Below, piece by piece: positions 35,489 to 44,190 of a stretch of DNA of 64,000 nt. Positions within the stretch are counted from its first letter, which is position 1. The number at the start of each line of letters is the position of its first letter. Source of the stretch: Spirochaetaceae bacterium (GTDB taxonomy: Bacteria; Spirochaetota; Leptospiria; Leptospirales; Leptonemataceae); NCBI GenBank assembly GCA_002730875.1, contig PCBI01000012.1, forward strand, positions 1-64,000, read 5' to 3'. The translations under genes and the position numbers were made by a program. Below the pieces are notes generated by a model. That model saw only the letters and a program-made list of their open reading frames with translations. It was not told the origin of the DNA and searched no databases.

Positions 35489-36373
35489 TTGAACACAATT
35501 CTTGGAAAAATCTGCCTGGGAACAGTGCAGTTCGGGCTTGATTATGGAGTGACCAACACTCGAGGGATGGTCCGCCCCGCGGAGGTCCGGGAGATTCTGA
35601 AATTAGCGGTTTCCGCTGGAATCGGAAAACTGGATACAGCGGCCGCCTATGGTAAGAGTGAGGAGATCCTGGGTCTTTCCGATCTCAAAGGCTTTAAAGT
35701 CTACACCAAGTTTCAACACCCTCCAGAAACCGGCATTATTGGCGATTGGGTCCGGACGAACGCCGAAGAATCGCTTCGCAGACTGGGCCTCGAAAAGCTG
35801 TCCGGTGTGTATGTTCACTCGCCTGATGAATTGCTGTCCAGCCAGGGTTCCTCCTTATTTCGCGCCCTCACTGATCTCAAGGATTTGGGCCTGATCGAAA
35901 AGATTGGAGTGTCCGTTTATCATCCGGAACAGTTGGATAGGCTACTATCGGAATACCCATTTCAGTTGGCGCAATTCCCACTGAGCATTCTGGACCAGCG
36001 TTTTCTCGGGGGCGATAGGCTTTCCAGGTGGAAGGGTTTGGGGCTGGAATTGCATGCGCGTTCTGTTTTCCTGCAGGGTACATTGTTGACAGAAGCCGAC
36101 GCGCTTCCCGATTTTTTTCATCCCTGGACCGGATACTGGAAAAGATTAATAGAATGGCGACGTTCACTCAACGTTTCCCCCGTAGGCAGTTGCCTTTACC
36201 CGATACTGGGTATTCCGCAGATAGACGCTGTGGTCCTGGGTGTGGATGGCTTGGCGCATCTGGAAGATATTATCCGGACGCTAACGGAATACTCTGAATT
36301 AGAAATGCCGGCGGAGCTTGCATGCGAAGATAAGGAATTGATACTGCCTTATCTATGGAAGTTACAGAAATGA
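35489..36373 (+). CDS. Aldo/keto reductase
   Basis: A 294-residue (alpha/beta)8 NADPH-dependent reductase with LGTVQFGLDYGV at the N-terminus, the catalytic Asp-Tyr pair in DTAAAYGKSE, and VHSPDEL where the family's catalytic His lies. It reduces a carbonyl to an alcohol. Such a gene is repeatedly found in pseudaminic acid clusters next to an SpsF-like cytidylyltransferase, but its substrate is not established to my knowledge. It starts at TTG 35489, four bases after the pseC stop. Its last codons overlap the aminotransferase start (ATGA at 36370), implying coupled expression. Confidence 0.85.
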   Translation: MNTILGKICLGTVQFGLDYGVTNTRGMVRPAEVREILKLAVSAGIGKLDTAAAYGKSEEILGLSDLKGFKVYTKFQHPPETGIIGDWVRTNAEESLRRLGLEKLSGVYVHSPDELLSSQGSSLFRALTDLKDLGLIEKIGVSVYHPEQLDRLLSEYPFQLAQFPLSILDQRFLGGDRLSRWKGLGLELHARSVFLQGTLLTEADALPDFFHPWTGYWKRLIEWRRSLNVSPVGSCLYPILGIPQIDAVVLGVDGLAHLEDIIRTLTEYSELEMPAELACEDKELILPYLWKLQK

Positions 36374-37686
36374 TGTCTCACGAAACGAATGGACAAAAGC
36401 TCTGGGAAAGGGCCAAAAATGTAATCCCCGGAGGAAACATGCTTTTCTCCAAGAGGCCGGAGCTCTTCCTGCCCGGAGCCTGGCCGAGCTACTTCAGGAG
36501 CGCAAAGGGCTGTCGCCTCATCGGTCTGGATGGTACCGAATACATCGATACATTCTTGATGGGTGTAGGAACCAATACTCTGGGCTACGGGCATCCCGAA
36601 GTGGATGAGGCAGTGAGAGATGCCGTAACCGCGGGAAATATGTCCAGCCTCAATTGCCCAGAAGAGGTTTACCTGGCAGAGAAGCTTGTAGAACTTCATC
36701 CATGGGCGGAGATGGCACGGTTTGCGAGGTCCGGCGGGGAAGCGGACGCAATTGCTATTCGAATTGCCCGGGCCGCTTCCGGTAAGGACAACGTCGCCAT
36801 TTGCGGCTACCACGGCTGGCATGACTGGTACCTGGCGGCAAATTTGATCGGTGAGGATGAGCTTTCCGGCCATTTATTGCCAGGATTGCCATCCAACGGG
36901 GTACCTCGCGCTTTGCGTGGAACAGTGCATGCATTCAATTACAATAAGATTCAGGAGTTAGAGGATCTAATTCGTAGCTCTAACATTGGCACGGTGGTAA
37001 TGGAGGTCTCCCGGAACTTCGGTCCGGAAGATGGCTTTCTGGAGAAGGTTCGCGACCTGACTCAAAGAAACGGAATAGTCCTGATTTTCGATGAATGTAC
37101 TTCCGGCTTCCGGCAATCCCTGGGCGGGTTACATAAGGTATTTGGAGTCGAGCCGGACATGGCAATTTTCGGGAAAGCTCTGGGAAATGGCTATGCTATC
37201 ACTGCCGTCATAGGCAGAAGATCTGTCATGGAGCATGCTCAATCAAGCTTCATTAGCAGCACATTCTGGACCGAGAGGATTGGGCCGGCCGCAGCACTGA
37301 AAACCCTGGAAGTAATGGAGCGTACGCAATCCTGGGAAACGATCACCGAGACCGGTCGAACAGTGAGTCGGCGTTGGTTGGAGCTGGCAACCGCGGCAGG
37401 CATCAAGATTCAGACCTGGGGAATTCCCGCCTTGTCCGGGTTTACCATCATGTCAGAGAAAGCGCTCGAGTACAAGACCTTCATAACCCAGGAGATGCTA
37501 AAAAAAGGGTATCTGGCGGGCACCAGCATCTATTGCTCCATTGCCCATACGGAAGAAGTGCTCCAGCCGTATTTTGAGAAGATGGAAACCTTGTTTGGCA
37601 CTATAGCGGAATGCGAAAACGGGAAGGACATTGATTCGCTTCTCGATGGGCCAGTCTGTCAAAGCGGATTCAAACGTTTAAACTAG
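36370..37686 (+). CDS. Class III PLP aminotransferase, glutamate-1-semialdehyde aminomutase-like
   Basis: A 438-residue class III aminotransferase resembling HemL: AKNVIPGGNMLFSKRPEL, the GGEADAIAIRIARA substrate strand, a YHGWHDW motif, IFDECTSGFR, and PLP Lys269 in FGKALGNG. The usual hemL context is absent, so a heme role is unlikely. Beside the aldo/keto reductase and SpsF-like gene it probably aminates or isomerises a small carbonyl compound that becomes part of, or an appendage to, the nonulosonic acid. ATG 36370 is chosen for its ATGA overlap; 36355 and 36373 are alternatives. Confidence 0.85.
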   Translation: MMSHETNGQKLWERAKNVIPGGNMLFSKRPELFLPGAWPSYFRSAKGCRLIGLDGTEYIDTFLMGVGTNTLGYGHPEVDEAVRDAVTAGNMSSLNCPEEVYLAEKLVELHPWAEMARFARSGGEADAIAIRIARAASGKDNVAICGYHGWHDWYLAANLIGEDELSGHLLPGLPSNGVPRALRGTVHAFNYNKIQELEDLIRSSNIGTVVMEVSRNFGPEDGFLEKVRDLTQRNGIVLIFDECTSGFRQSLGGLHKVFGVEPDMAIFGKALGNGYAITAVIGRRSVMEHAQSSFISSTFWTERIGPAAALKTLEVMERTQSWETITETGRTVSRRWLELATAAGIKIQTWGIPALSGFTIMSEKALEYKTFITQEMLKKGYLAGTSIYCSIAHTEEVLQPYFEKMETLFGTIAECENGKDIDSLLDGPVCQSGFKRLN

Positions 37687-37714
37687 AAAAGCCAGCTCGT
37701 ATTCAGGGAAAAAA

Positions 37715-38512
37715 ATGAATGAACAAGCGTATGCAAATGAGCCCCTGAGAGTTCTCGGGATTCTGCAGGCTCGCGCCTCCTCCTCCAGGTTACCCGGAAA
37801 GGTCCTCATGCCGATTCTGGGCAAACCCATGCTTGCTCTCCAGATTGAGCGCGAGCATAGAAGTCGAATGATAGACAGGCTCATTGTTGCTACAAGCGAA
37901 GAGGACTCTGACGACCCGATTCAGGAACTCTGTCAAACCCTGGGTGTGCAATGCCACCGGGGGAGCCTCCGGGATGTACTGGATCGTTTTTATGGTGCGG
38001 CAAGGCAAAGCCCGACTCCCTGGATTGTCCGCTTGACAGGCGATTGTCCGCTTGCGGACCCTGAAGTCATTGACTCTACAATTGAATTCTGTATTAAGAA
38101 TGATTACGACTATGCGAGCAACTCTCTGGAGCCTACATTTCCTGATGGCCTGGACGTGGAGGTCTTCAAGTTTTCAGCTCTGGAAACCGCCTGGCAAGAG
38201 GCGACATTACTCTCCGACCGGGAACATGTGACTCCATTTATTCATAAGAATAGGAGCCGCTTTCGCGTAGGTTGCTACAAGAACGATCGAGACCTGAGTG
38301 ACTTGAGGTGGACGGTAGATGAGCCTGAAGACTTTGAATTGATTCGGCGTGTTTATGAGGCGTTGTATCCAGAGAATCCTGAGTTTGGTTATCGTGAAGT
38401 ACTGGCGCTCATGAATTCCAACCCGGAACTCAAGGAACTCAACTCGCAGTACGTCCGAAATGAAGGCTACTTGCGATCCCTGGCGGACGATGAGGCAACT
38501 GAGAATCCGTAG
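37715..38512 (+). CDS. SpsF-like CMP-sugar cytidylyltransferase
   Basis: A 265-residue nucleotidyltransferase of the SpsF/CMP-NeuAc-synthetase-like family. N-terminal ILQARASSSRLPGKVLMPILGKPML, RLTGDCPLADPEV and SDREHVTPFI followed by DLRWTVDEPEDF. Members sit in pseudaminic and related clusters in place of, or beside, PseF, so this is the likely activating enzyme for the module C sugar since no separate PseF is present. A 28-base gap precedes ATG 37715. It overlaps pseH by 23 bases. Confidence 0.85.
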   Translation: MNEQAYANEPLRVLGILQARASSSRLPGKVLMPILGKPMLALQIEREHRSRMIDRLIVATSEEDSDDPIQELCQTLGVQCHRGSLRDVLDRFYGAARQSPTPWIVRLTGDCPLADPEVIDSTIEFCIKNDYDYASNSLEPTFPDGLDVEVFKFSALETAWQEATLLSDREHVTPFIHKNRSRFRVGCYKNDRDLSDLRWTVDEPEDFELIRRVYEALYPENPEFGYREVLALMNSNPELKELNSQYVRNEGYLRSLADDEATENP

Positions 38513-38963
38513 AGCCACTACCGACGATGCTAGATTGTTGTTTCGATGGGCCAATGATCCTGCAGTCAGGGAAGCGGCCTTCAATTCCGACCCCATTGAA
38601 TGGGATGACCACCTTTCCTGGCTGGAGGGAAAGCTAAGGTCTGAGGAGTCAGTCATTCTGATTCTGGAGATGGATGCGGTTCCCGTCGGGCAGATTCGGT
38701 TCGACCGTGAGGCTTCGAGCGATGTGTGGACGATTGACTATTCCGTAGACCGAGAGTTCAGAGGCATGTCTCTGGGCAAAGAGATTGTTAGCCAGGGAGT
38801 GGAGTATCTGGTGCGACAAATGGGCAAGGTTCGATTTTCTGCCGAGGTGAAGAAATCGAATGTACCTTCTATCAAGGTTTTTGAATTCAACGGCTTCGTT
38901 CTGGAATCTGTCCAATCGCACAGTGTGCGGTTCGCAAGAACTGATGGTGAGAATTCGTTTTGA
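38490..38963 (+). CDS. pseH: PseH-like GNAT N-acetyltransferase
   Basis: A 157-residue GNAT-fold acetyltransferase. The N-terminal RRATTDDARLLFRWANDP and the acetyl-CoA loop region DREFRGMSLGKEIV, with VKKSNVPSIKVFEFNGF near the C-terminus, match PseH, which acetylates the C4 amine made by PseC. ATG 38490 starts the conserved sequence; ATG 38460 would add ten residues. Its position between the cytidylyltransferase and PIG-L deacetylase genes raises the possibility that the acetyl group is later removed or replaced. Confidence 0.85.
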   Translation: MRQLRIRRATTDDARLLFRWANDPAVREAAFNSDPIEWDDHLSWLEGKLRSEESVILILEMDAVPVGQIRFDREASSDVWTIDYSVDREFRGMSLGKEIVSQGVEYLVRQMGKVRFSAEVKKSNVPSIKVFEFNGFVLESVQSHSVRFARTDGENSF

Positions 38964-38971
38964 GCACTCGT

Positions 38972-39664
38972 ATGAAACGCAAAATACTGACAGTGGCCGC
39001 CCACCCGGATGATGAAATACTTGGATGTGGCGGTACAATGGCACGGCTTTCGGAGGAAGGTCATGAAGTGCGGACATTGATTCTTGCCGAAGGTGCTACC
39101 AGCCGAGATCCTGTGCGAAATCGCGGCGAAAGGCAAAGCGACCTGACAAAGCTTGGAGAAGCTGCGACCCAGGCTGCTGAAGCACTGGGGGTGGAATCCG
39201 TTGAGCTGTTTGATCTTCCTGATAACAGGATGGATAGCATAGACTTATTGGATGTTGTTAAGAGAATTGAGGAGAAAATAGACCAGTATCAACCAGATAC
39301 AGTGTTTACCCACTTTTCCGCTGATCTGAATATTGATCATCGGATCGTAAATGATGCGGTCGTGACTGCCTGCCGGCCGCAACCCGGACAAGTCGTGAAA
39401 GAAATATTGCTGTTCGAAGTTCCGTCTGCCACGGACTATCAGATCGTAGCCGGTCGTGCACCCTTTACGCCAAATTTATTCTTTGCTTTGAGCGATTCCC
39501 AATTCAGGAAAAAGATGGAAGCCATCAGGCATTATGCAGGGGAAATGCGGCCCTTTCCTCATGCGCGTTCGGAACAGTCTATCGAGGCGTTGGCAGCCGT
39601 GCGCGGTAGCCAGGTCGGAGTCCCTCGGGCGGAAGCTTTCATGGTAGGAAGGATACTGATATGA
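38972..39664 (+). CDS. PIG-L-family N-deacetylase
   Basis: A 230-residue zinc deacetylase. The diagnostic AHPDDE occurs at about residues 10-15 with the Asp base. The second zinc-binding His is in NIDHR, and GCGGT follows the first motif. It removes N-acetyl groups from amino sugars. ATG 38972 gives the classic MKRKILTVAAHPDDE start; TTG 38960 would overlap pseH but adds only four residues. Deacetylation is not part of the standard pseudaminic route, so this gene suggests that an amine is exposed for another substituent, perhaps by the ATP-grasp enzyme at 40706. Confidence 0.88.
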   Translation: MKRKILTVAAHPDDEILGCGGTMARLSEEGHEVRTLILAEGATSRDPVRNRGERQSDLTKLGEAATQAAEALGVESVELFDLPDNRMDSIDLLDVVKRIEEKIDQYQPDTVFTHFSADLNIDHRIVNDAVVTACRPQPGQVVKEILLFEVPSATDYQIVAGRAPFTPNLFFALSDSQFRKKMEAIRHYAGEMRPFPHARSEQSIEALAAVRGSQVGVPRAEAFMVGRILI

Positions 39665-40713
39665 AGAGGTTTCGCCTTGGTGACCGCGAAATCGGAGGGG
39701 AATCTCCATGCTTCATCATTGCCGAGATTTCGGCGAACCATGGAGGATCTCTCGACAAAGCCCTGGAGGCGATCCGCGCAGCCGCCGGGGCCGGGGCGGA
39801 TGCAGTGAAAGTTCAGACTTTTCGCGCGGATGGAGTAACGATCGACTCCGACAAGAATTACTTTCGGATAGACAGCGGTACTTCCTGGGACGGCCAGAAT
39901 CTCTTTCGACTCTATCAGCAGGCTGAGATGCCATGGGAATGGCAACCGGAGCTAAAAAAGGAAGCCGACTCCCTGGGGTTGGTGTTTCTCTCGACGGCCA
40001 CCAGCAAGGAGTCCACCGATTTCATCGAGGAGATGGGTTGTCCCGGCTTCAAAATTGCCTCGTTTGAGATTACGGATCATGAGCTCATCCGATATGTTGC
40101 TAGCAAAGGAAAGCCAGTCCTTTTTTCCAAAGGCATAGCCACGATTCAAGAAATCCAGGAGGCGATCGCCATCTGTCAATCAGAGGGGAACCATCATATT
40201 GCGTTGCTTCAGTGCACTTCGTCATACCCTGCACCCTTGAACGAAGCGAACTTGAGAATCATTCCCAACCTGGCGGATACTTTTGACGTGGTCCCGGGCC
40301 TCTCCGACCATACCCTGGGTATACTGGCCCCGATTATTGCCGTGTCTATGGGTGCGCGAATAATCGAAAAGCACTTCATCGCCGATAAGTCTCTGGATAG
40401 TCCGGACGCCGATTTCTCCATGGATCCGAGGGAGTTTCAGGAATTGGTTACCGCTGTGCGCGACACTGAAAAGGCTCTTGGAAAAGTAGATTACGAACTA
40501 AGTGAACGGTCGGTGCGAAGTCGCGGGTTTGCCCGTTCCCTTTTTGTGGTGGCTGACATTGAAGAGGGCGAATCGTTCACCGCGGAGAACGTCAGAGCGA
40601 TTCGGCCCGGTGACGGGTTACATCCGCGGCATTTAACGGAAGTTCTGGGCCGGAGGGCTCGGTTCCGAATCGAACGAGGAGAACCGTTCCGCTGGGTAAT
40701 GATAGATGAGTAG
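39661..40713 (+). CDS. pseI: Pseudaminic acid synthase
   Basis: A 350-residue NeuB-family enzyme condensing PEP with 2,4-diacetamido-2,4,6-trideoxy-L-altrose. IIAEISANHGG, AVKVQTF, FLSTA, LLQCTSSYPAPL, GLSDHTLG and EKHFIADKSLDSPDADFSM are the PseI forms of the family motifs. An intact SAF domain (RSLFVVADIEEGESFTAENV, RPGDGL) occupies the last 60 residues. ATGA overlap with the deacetylase gene and an 8-base overlap with the ATP-grasp gene place it inside a coupled tailoring cluster. Confidence 0.95.
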   Translation: MKRFRLGDREIGGESPCFIIAEISANHGGSLDKALEAIRAAAGAGADAVKVQTFRADGVTIDSDKNYFRIDSGTSWDGQNLFRLYQQAEMPWEWQPELKKEADSLGLVFLSTATSKESTDFIEEMGCPGFKIASFEITDHELIRYVASKGKPVLFSKGIATIQEIQEAIAICQSEGNHHIALLQCTSSYPAPLNEANLRIIPNLADTFDVVPGLSDHTLGILAPIIAVSMGARIIEKHFIADKSLDSPDADFSMDPREFQELVTAVRDTEKALGKVDYELSERSVRSRGFARSLFVVADIEEGESFTAENVRAIRPGDGLHPRHLTEVLGRRARFRIERGEPFRWVMIDE

Positions 40714-41893
40714 GGTCGTAGTAATTTCCGTGGGATGGGAGCAAGAACCTCTGATCCAAAAATTGACTGGAGCGGGGCATGAGCTGTTTGGTATTCACTA
40801 TCCTGGTAGCCAAAAAGAAGATGCTCGGTTTAGTGAACTGCGCGGCATCGATTATCGGGACCTGAAAGGGATGGATTCATATCTGCGTACGGCGCGGCCG
40901 GATGCAATAATCTCCGATGCCGACGACTATGGAATGTTCTTGCAGTCTTATTTTTCGGAGAAAATGGGGCTCGCGGGCCCAACTATAGCGGCCGCTCAAG
41001 TAAGCGGGAACAAGCATCTACAAAGAATCCTTTGTTCCGAGGCTGGAATCCTTGTTCCTGAATTCGTTCAGTGTCGTAGTATCAAAAATATTATAGATTT
41101 CGCGCGTCGAGTAGGCTATCCCCTGATTCTTAAACCCGTGGATAGTCGCGGCTCGATAGGAGTGTCTCGGATAGACCACTTTGATGAGATTGAATCGGCA
41201 TTTTATAAGGCCCTGGAAAACAGCCCATCGTTCACTGCAGTTGCCGAGCAATACATTGAAGGGAAGCATTTCAATGTGGATGGGTACTGCTATGGTGCGG
41301 CGGGCCCGGTTACTATGGCCGTTTCGGAAAATGCAAAATATCTACACTCGCGGAGCACCGTGAACGAGGCCATCATTTATGGCGCCGTTGCCAAATCTGT
41401 GCGTGACGAACTGGTACGGACTGCCGAAAAGACGGCTCGCGCACTGGGATACCATTTTGGGTATTTTCACGGAGAATTCATTCAAGATAGAAATGGAACG
41501 ATCTATGTGACAGAGATGTCCAACAGGGGCGGGGGAATCCTGATCGGGGAAACTGTGGTACCCTTTGTATCTGGAGTTCCCGTATTGGACCATTATGTTC
41601 AAGATGTCTTCGGAAAGACCCAGGAGCTTTCTTCGGTGCAGGTTCAGGAGAACTTTGCAAGAATCGACTTCGTTTCTCTGAGTCCGGGAAAAACGTTCAA
41701 CGAGTCGAAACTCAAAGAGCTTGTCGCTGATGAATCTTCCATTCTTCAAGTTGTCCCATTCCTTGGCGACGGCGACAAAATCCCCGAGATTCTGGACGGA
41801 TCGCTAAGGCATGTTATGATTATCTCAAGTATAGCGGATGCTGAAGATCTTGAAGAACTTAAGACCAGGATTACCCAAAAGCTAGCGAGTTAA
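40706..41893 (+). CDS. ATP-grasp ligase
   Basis: A 395-residue carboxylate-amine ligase of the ATP-grasp superfamily. An N-terminal pre-grasp domain (GWEQEPLIQKL, IISDADDYGMFL) precedes the ATP-binding lobes: NKHLQRILCSEAGI, YPLILKPVDSRGSIGV with the ATP Lys, EQYIEGKHFNVDG, and the Mg-binding Glu/Asn in VTEMSNRGGG. It joins a carboxylate to an amine using ATP. Between pseI and pseG, and downstream of a deacetylase, it is well placed to put an amino acid or other acid onto an amine of a pseudaminic acid derivative. No standard pathway has this step; the assignment is inference. Confidence 0.85.
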   Translation: MSRVVVISVGWEQEPLIQKLTGAGHELFGIHYPGSQKEDARFSELRGIDYRDLKGMDSYLRTARPDAIISDADDYGMFLQSYFSEKMGLAGPTIAAAQVSGNKHLQRILCSEAGILVPEFVQCRSIKNIIDFARRVGYPLILKPVDSRGSIGVSRIDHFDEIESAFYKALENSPSFTAVAEQYIEGKHFNVDGYCYGAAGPVTMAVSENAKYLHSRSTVNEAIIYGAVAKSVRDELVRTAEKTARALGYHFGYFHGEFIQDRNGTIYVTEMSNRGGGILIGETVVPFVSGVPVLDHYVQDVFGKTQELSSVQVQENFARIDFVSLSPGKTFNESKLKELVADESSILQVVPFLGDGDKIPEILDGSLRHVMIISSIADAEDLEELKTRITQKLAS

Positions 41894-41896
41894 AGT

Positions 41897-42676
41897 ATGG
41901 AATTAGAAATGTTCTCAGCAAATGAAGATAACTGGAGTGATTACTTCGAAAAAAACGGATTCGTCCCGTTTCATGATCTTTTCCCCGTTGAAGCGGTTGA
42001 AGAGGTGCGCCAGAGTTTCCACAGTTCGGTGGAGGCGGTGTCGCGTAAGTACGGTTTCGGAGCCGCCGAATCAGATAAGGACCGTAAAGCGTACCAGGTT
42101 TTTAGCGCGGATCCAGTTATAAGAAGAAACCTGTACGCTTTGTGCCAGGAGTTCTATAGTATTCAGAGGCTGAGCGTTCGCGGGAAATTGATGAACGTAC
42201 TACAGGTGCAAGGCATGCAGGTTCCTGTGCTTCGCAACCAGGCTCTACGGATAGATTTTTCGGAAGAGCCGCAATTCCTCCAGGGTATTCACCAGGATGT
42301 TCGAGGAATGCGGTCCTCAAACTGTTTGAATTTCTGGATACCCCTGCAGGATGCGAACGAAAAGAACGGAACGCTAGCTGTCTATCCAGGATCGCATAAA
42401 TCCGGAGGTATCAAACCCTCCAAGACCAATAGCTCCGGATACCAAATATTTACAGACGAAGATGTGGCGGCTTATGAAAAGGTTCTACTCAATCTGCCTG
42501 CTGGCTCGTGCATCATGTTTCATCCGTATCTGTTTCATGGTTCGGTTGCTGCAGATGCAAGCGAGCTCCGCTTAACCGTAACCCTACGATATGATGACAT
42601 AGCAGACATGGATTGGCTTCAAACGGAGGCCCCCACCTTTAGTGATCTTGACATTCAAAAAGTAAAGGCGCTTTGA
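41897..42676 (+). CDS. PhyH-like Fe(II)/2OG oxygenase
   Basis: A 259-residue phytanoyl-CoA dioxygenase-family protein. Facial triad His132 and Asp134 (GIHQDVRG) and His214 (LFHGS), with PGSHKSG, and Arg225 or Arg231 as the 2-oxoglutarate anchor. It probably hydroxylates the acyl or amino-acid substituent, or the sugar, assembled by its neighbours. It starts three bases after the ATP-grasp stop. It is unlike the PhyH gene at 19579 outside the motifs. Confidence 0.85.
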   Translation: MELEMFSANEDNWSDYFEKNGFVPFHDLFPVEAVEEVRQSFHSSVEAVSRKYGFGAAESDKDRKAYQVFSADPVIRRNLYALCQEFYSIQRLSVRGKLMNVLQVQGMQVPVLRNQALRIDFSEEPQFLQGIHQDVRGMRSSNCLNFWIPLQDANEKNGTLAVYPGSHKSGGIKPSKTNSSGYQIFTDEDVAAYEKVLLNLPAGSCIMFHPYLFHGSVAADASELRLTVTLRYDDIADMDWLQTEAPTFSDLDIQKVKAL

Positions 42677-42678
42677 TA

Positions 42679-43341
42679 ATGGGCAATATCCAGAGTATTA
42701 CAGATAAGCTCATTCAGAGATATTCGGACCGTTACAAAAAATCTGGGCGTTCCATTTCAACGCTTGGTTGGGGATCACGGGAGCAGCAAGAGTACCGTTT
42801 TGGGATTTCTCTAAATCTCCTTCCAGATTTGGAGAAAAGTAGCATTCTCGACGTAGGTTGCGGGTTTGGTGACTTTCATAGATTTCTCAAAGATCGCGGG
42901 AAGGCATCTGGGCGTTACTGCGGGATAGATATCAATCCGGACCTGATCTCCGAGGCTCAAAAAACGGCCAGTGGATCGGATTCCGAATTCAAGGTATTCA
43001 ACCTACTCCAGGACGATCTGTCGCAGATAGATACCTATGATTACGTCTTTATGTTCGGGTTGCTCAACTTTAGATTGCGGGAAGAAATGACGAACACCGA
43101 GTACAGCCAGCTATTTATCAAAAAAGCTTTCTCGGTTGCGCAGAAAAGCCTTGTTTTGGATTTCATTTCTTCGCATAGGGATAGCTCTTATCCAGAGGAG
43201 GACTTCATCTATTACCATGACCCGATCGAGATGCTTGAATATTGTCTCTCACTGACGCCCCATGTCACTCTCCTTCACGATTATCAGAGCATTCCGCAAC
43301 GCGAATGCACAATAGTTTTATCCAGACAGCCGCGGGTATAG
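42679..43341 (+). CDS. Class I SAM-dependent methyltransferase
   Basis: A 220-residue methyltransferase with motif I ILDVGCGFGDFHRFL near residue 57, an acidic loop GIDINPD and FMFGLLNFR. It ends directly against the next gene (stop at 43339-43341, next ATG 43342). ATG 42679 is used; TTG 42673 would overlap the oxygenase stop. It may N- or O-methylate the module C sugar or its substituent. The coding sequence looks slightly richer in A/T than neighbours by eye. Confidence 0.82.
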   Translation: MGNIQSITDKLIQRYSDRYKKSGRSISTLGWGSREQQEYRFGISLNLLPDLEKSSILDVGCGFGDFHRFLKDRGKASGRYCGIDINPDLISEAQKTASGSDSEFKVFNLLQDDLSQIDTYDYVFMFGLLNFRLREEMTNTEYSQLFIKKAFSVAQKSLVLDFISSHRDSSYPEEDFIYYHDPIEMLEYCLSLTPHVTLLHDYQSIPQRECTIVLSRQPRV

Positions 43342-44190
43342 ATGCAAGCGTTCGATTTTAACGTACACGTAGCATTTCGTGCGGATTACCTGAGTGGGGA
43401 GAATGCTCAAACGGAAAGGGCGTCCCGGTCTTTGCGATCCGAAGCGGAGATGGCGCCGGAGAACTATCTGGAATGCCTTTCCGAGTACTCGGAGGAGTTT
43501 CAAACCTCATTTAAAGCCGCGAATTTCATGTTCTTCAATCCCGACCTGCTGGGCAAAGATGCGCTAACCCCAGCCCTTAAAGATTGTAAGTCCCGTTTTC
43601 CCGATTCCCGAGCCACCGGTCTGGTGGATTACAGAAAGACCGACCAATTGGATCGATTATCCAGGATGAAGGAGCAGGGGTTTGATTGCATCAAGTTCCA
43701 TCCCTACTCTCAGAAGATAACTCCAGCGGACTGGAGTTCAATCGTTAAGATTGCTAAGCATGCTGAATCTCTATCGATGGCGGTATTAGTCTGCACCAGC
43801 TTTGGAACGTCGAGAATGCATGACCATGATGGAATAGGGCTGGCCTGTGAATTGGCCGATTCTGTTTCAAGCGTACCGATCGTATTGATGCATTCCGGAG
43901 GAGTTCGGGCATACGAAGCTATGCTGCTTGCGGAGGACAAAAAGAATGTTTATCTGGAAACGTCTTTTTCACTGCCCTACTTTGAAGGTGGACCGATCTG
44001 GGACGATCTGGCCTTCATCTACAGAAAGATAGGCACGGAACGAGTGCTATTTGGTTCAGATTTCCCCTACGTTGGCCTTGATGAAAACCGACGATTGGTT
44101 TCTAAGTTCTTTGATAGATACAGATTTAAGGAGGCCGAACAAACAGGGATCCTCGAAGGTAATGCCCTTCGATTGTTCTCAAGTCTATGA
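43342..44190 (+). CDS. Amidohydrolase-2-family protein with altered metal motif
   Basis: A 282-residue TIM-barrel protein of the amidohydrolase-2 group. The first metal motif is Asp5-Phe-Asn7-Val-His9, where His-x-His is normal, so one His is replaced by Asn. Downstream metal/catalytic positions are KFHPY, VLMHSGG and FGSDFPY. Family members hydrolyse or decarboxylate small carbonyl compounds. Here it could trim an N-acyl group or produce a building block for the ATP-grasp enzyme. It overlaps pseG by ATGA. Not known from standard pseudaminic clusters; substrate unassigned. Confidence 0.78.
   Translation: MQAFDFNVHVAFRADYLSGENAQTERASRSLRSEAEMAPENYLECLSEYSEEFQTSFKAANFMFFNPDLLGKDALTPALKDCKSRFPDSRATGLVDYRKTDQLDRLSRMKEQGFDCIKFHPYSQKITPADWSSIVKIAKHAESLSMAVLVCTSFGTSRMHDHDGIGLACELADSVSSVPIVLMHSGGVRAYEAMLLAEDKKNVYLETSFSLPYFEGGPIWDDLAFIYRKIGTERVLFGSDFPYVGLDENRRLVSKFFDRYRFKEAEQTGILEGNALRLFSSL

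Noticed and set aside
36370..37686. HemL (heme biosynthesis)
   Set aside because: Resembles glutamate-1-semialdehyde aminomutase, but is embedded and translationally coupled in a pseudaminic acid cluster with no heme genes.
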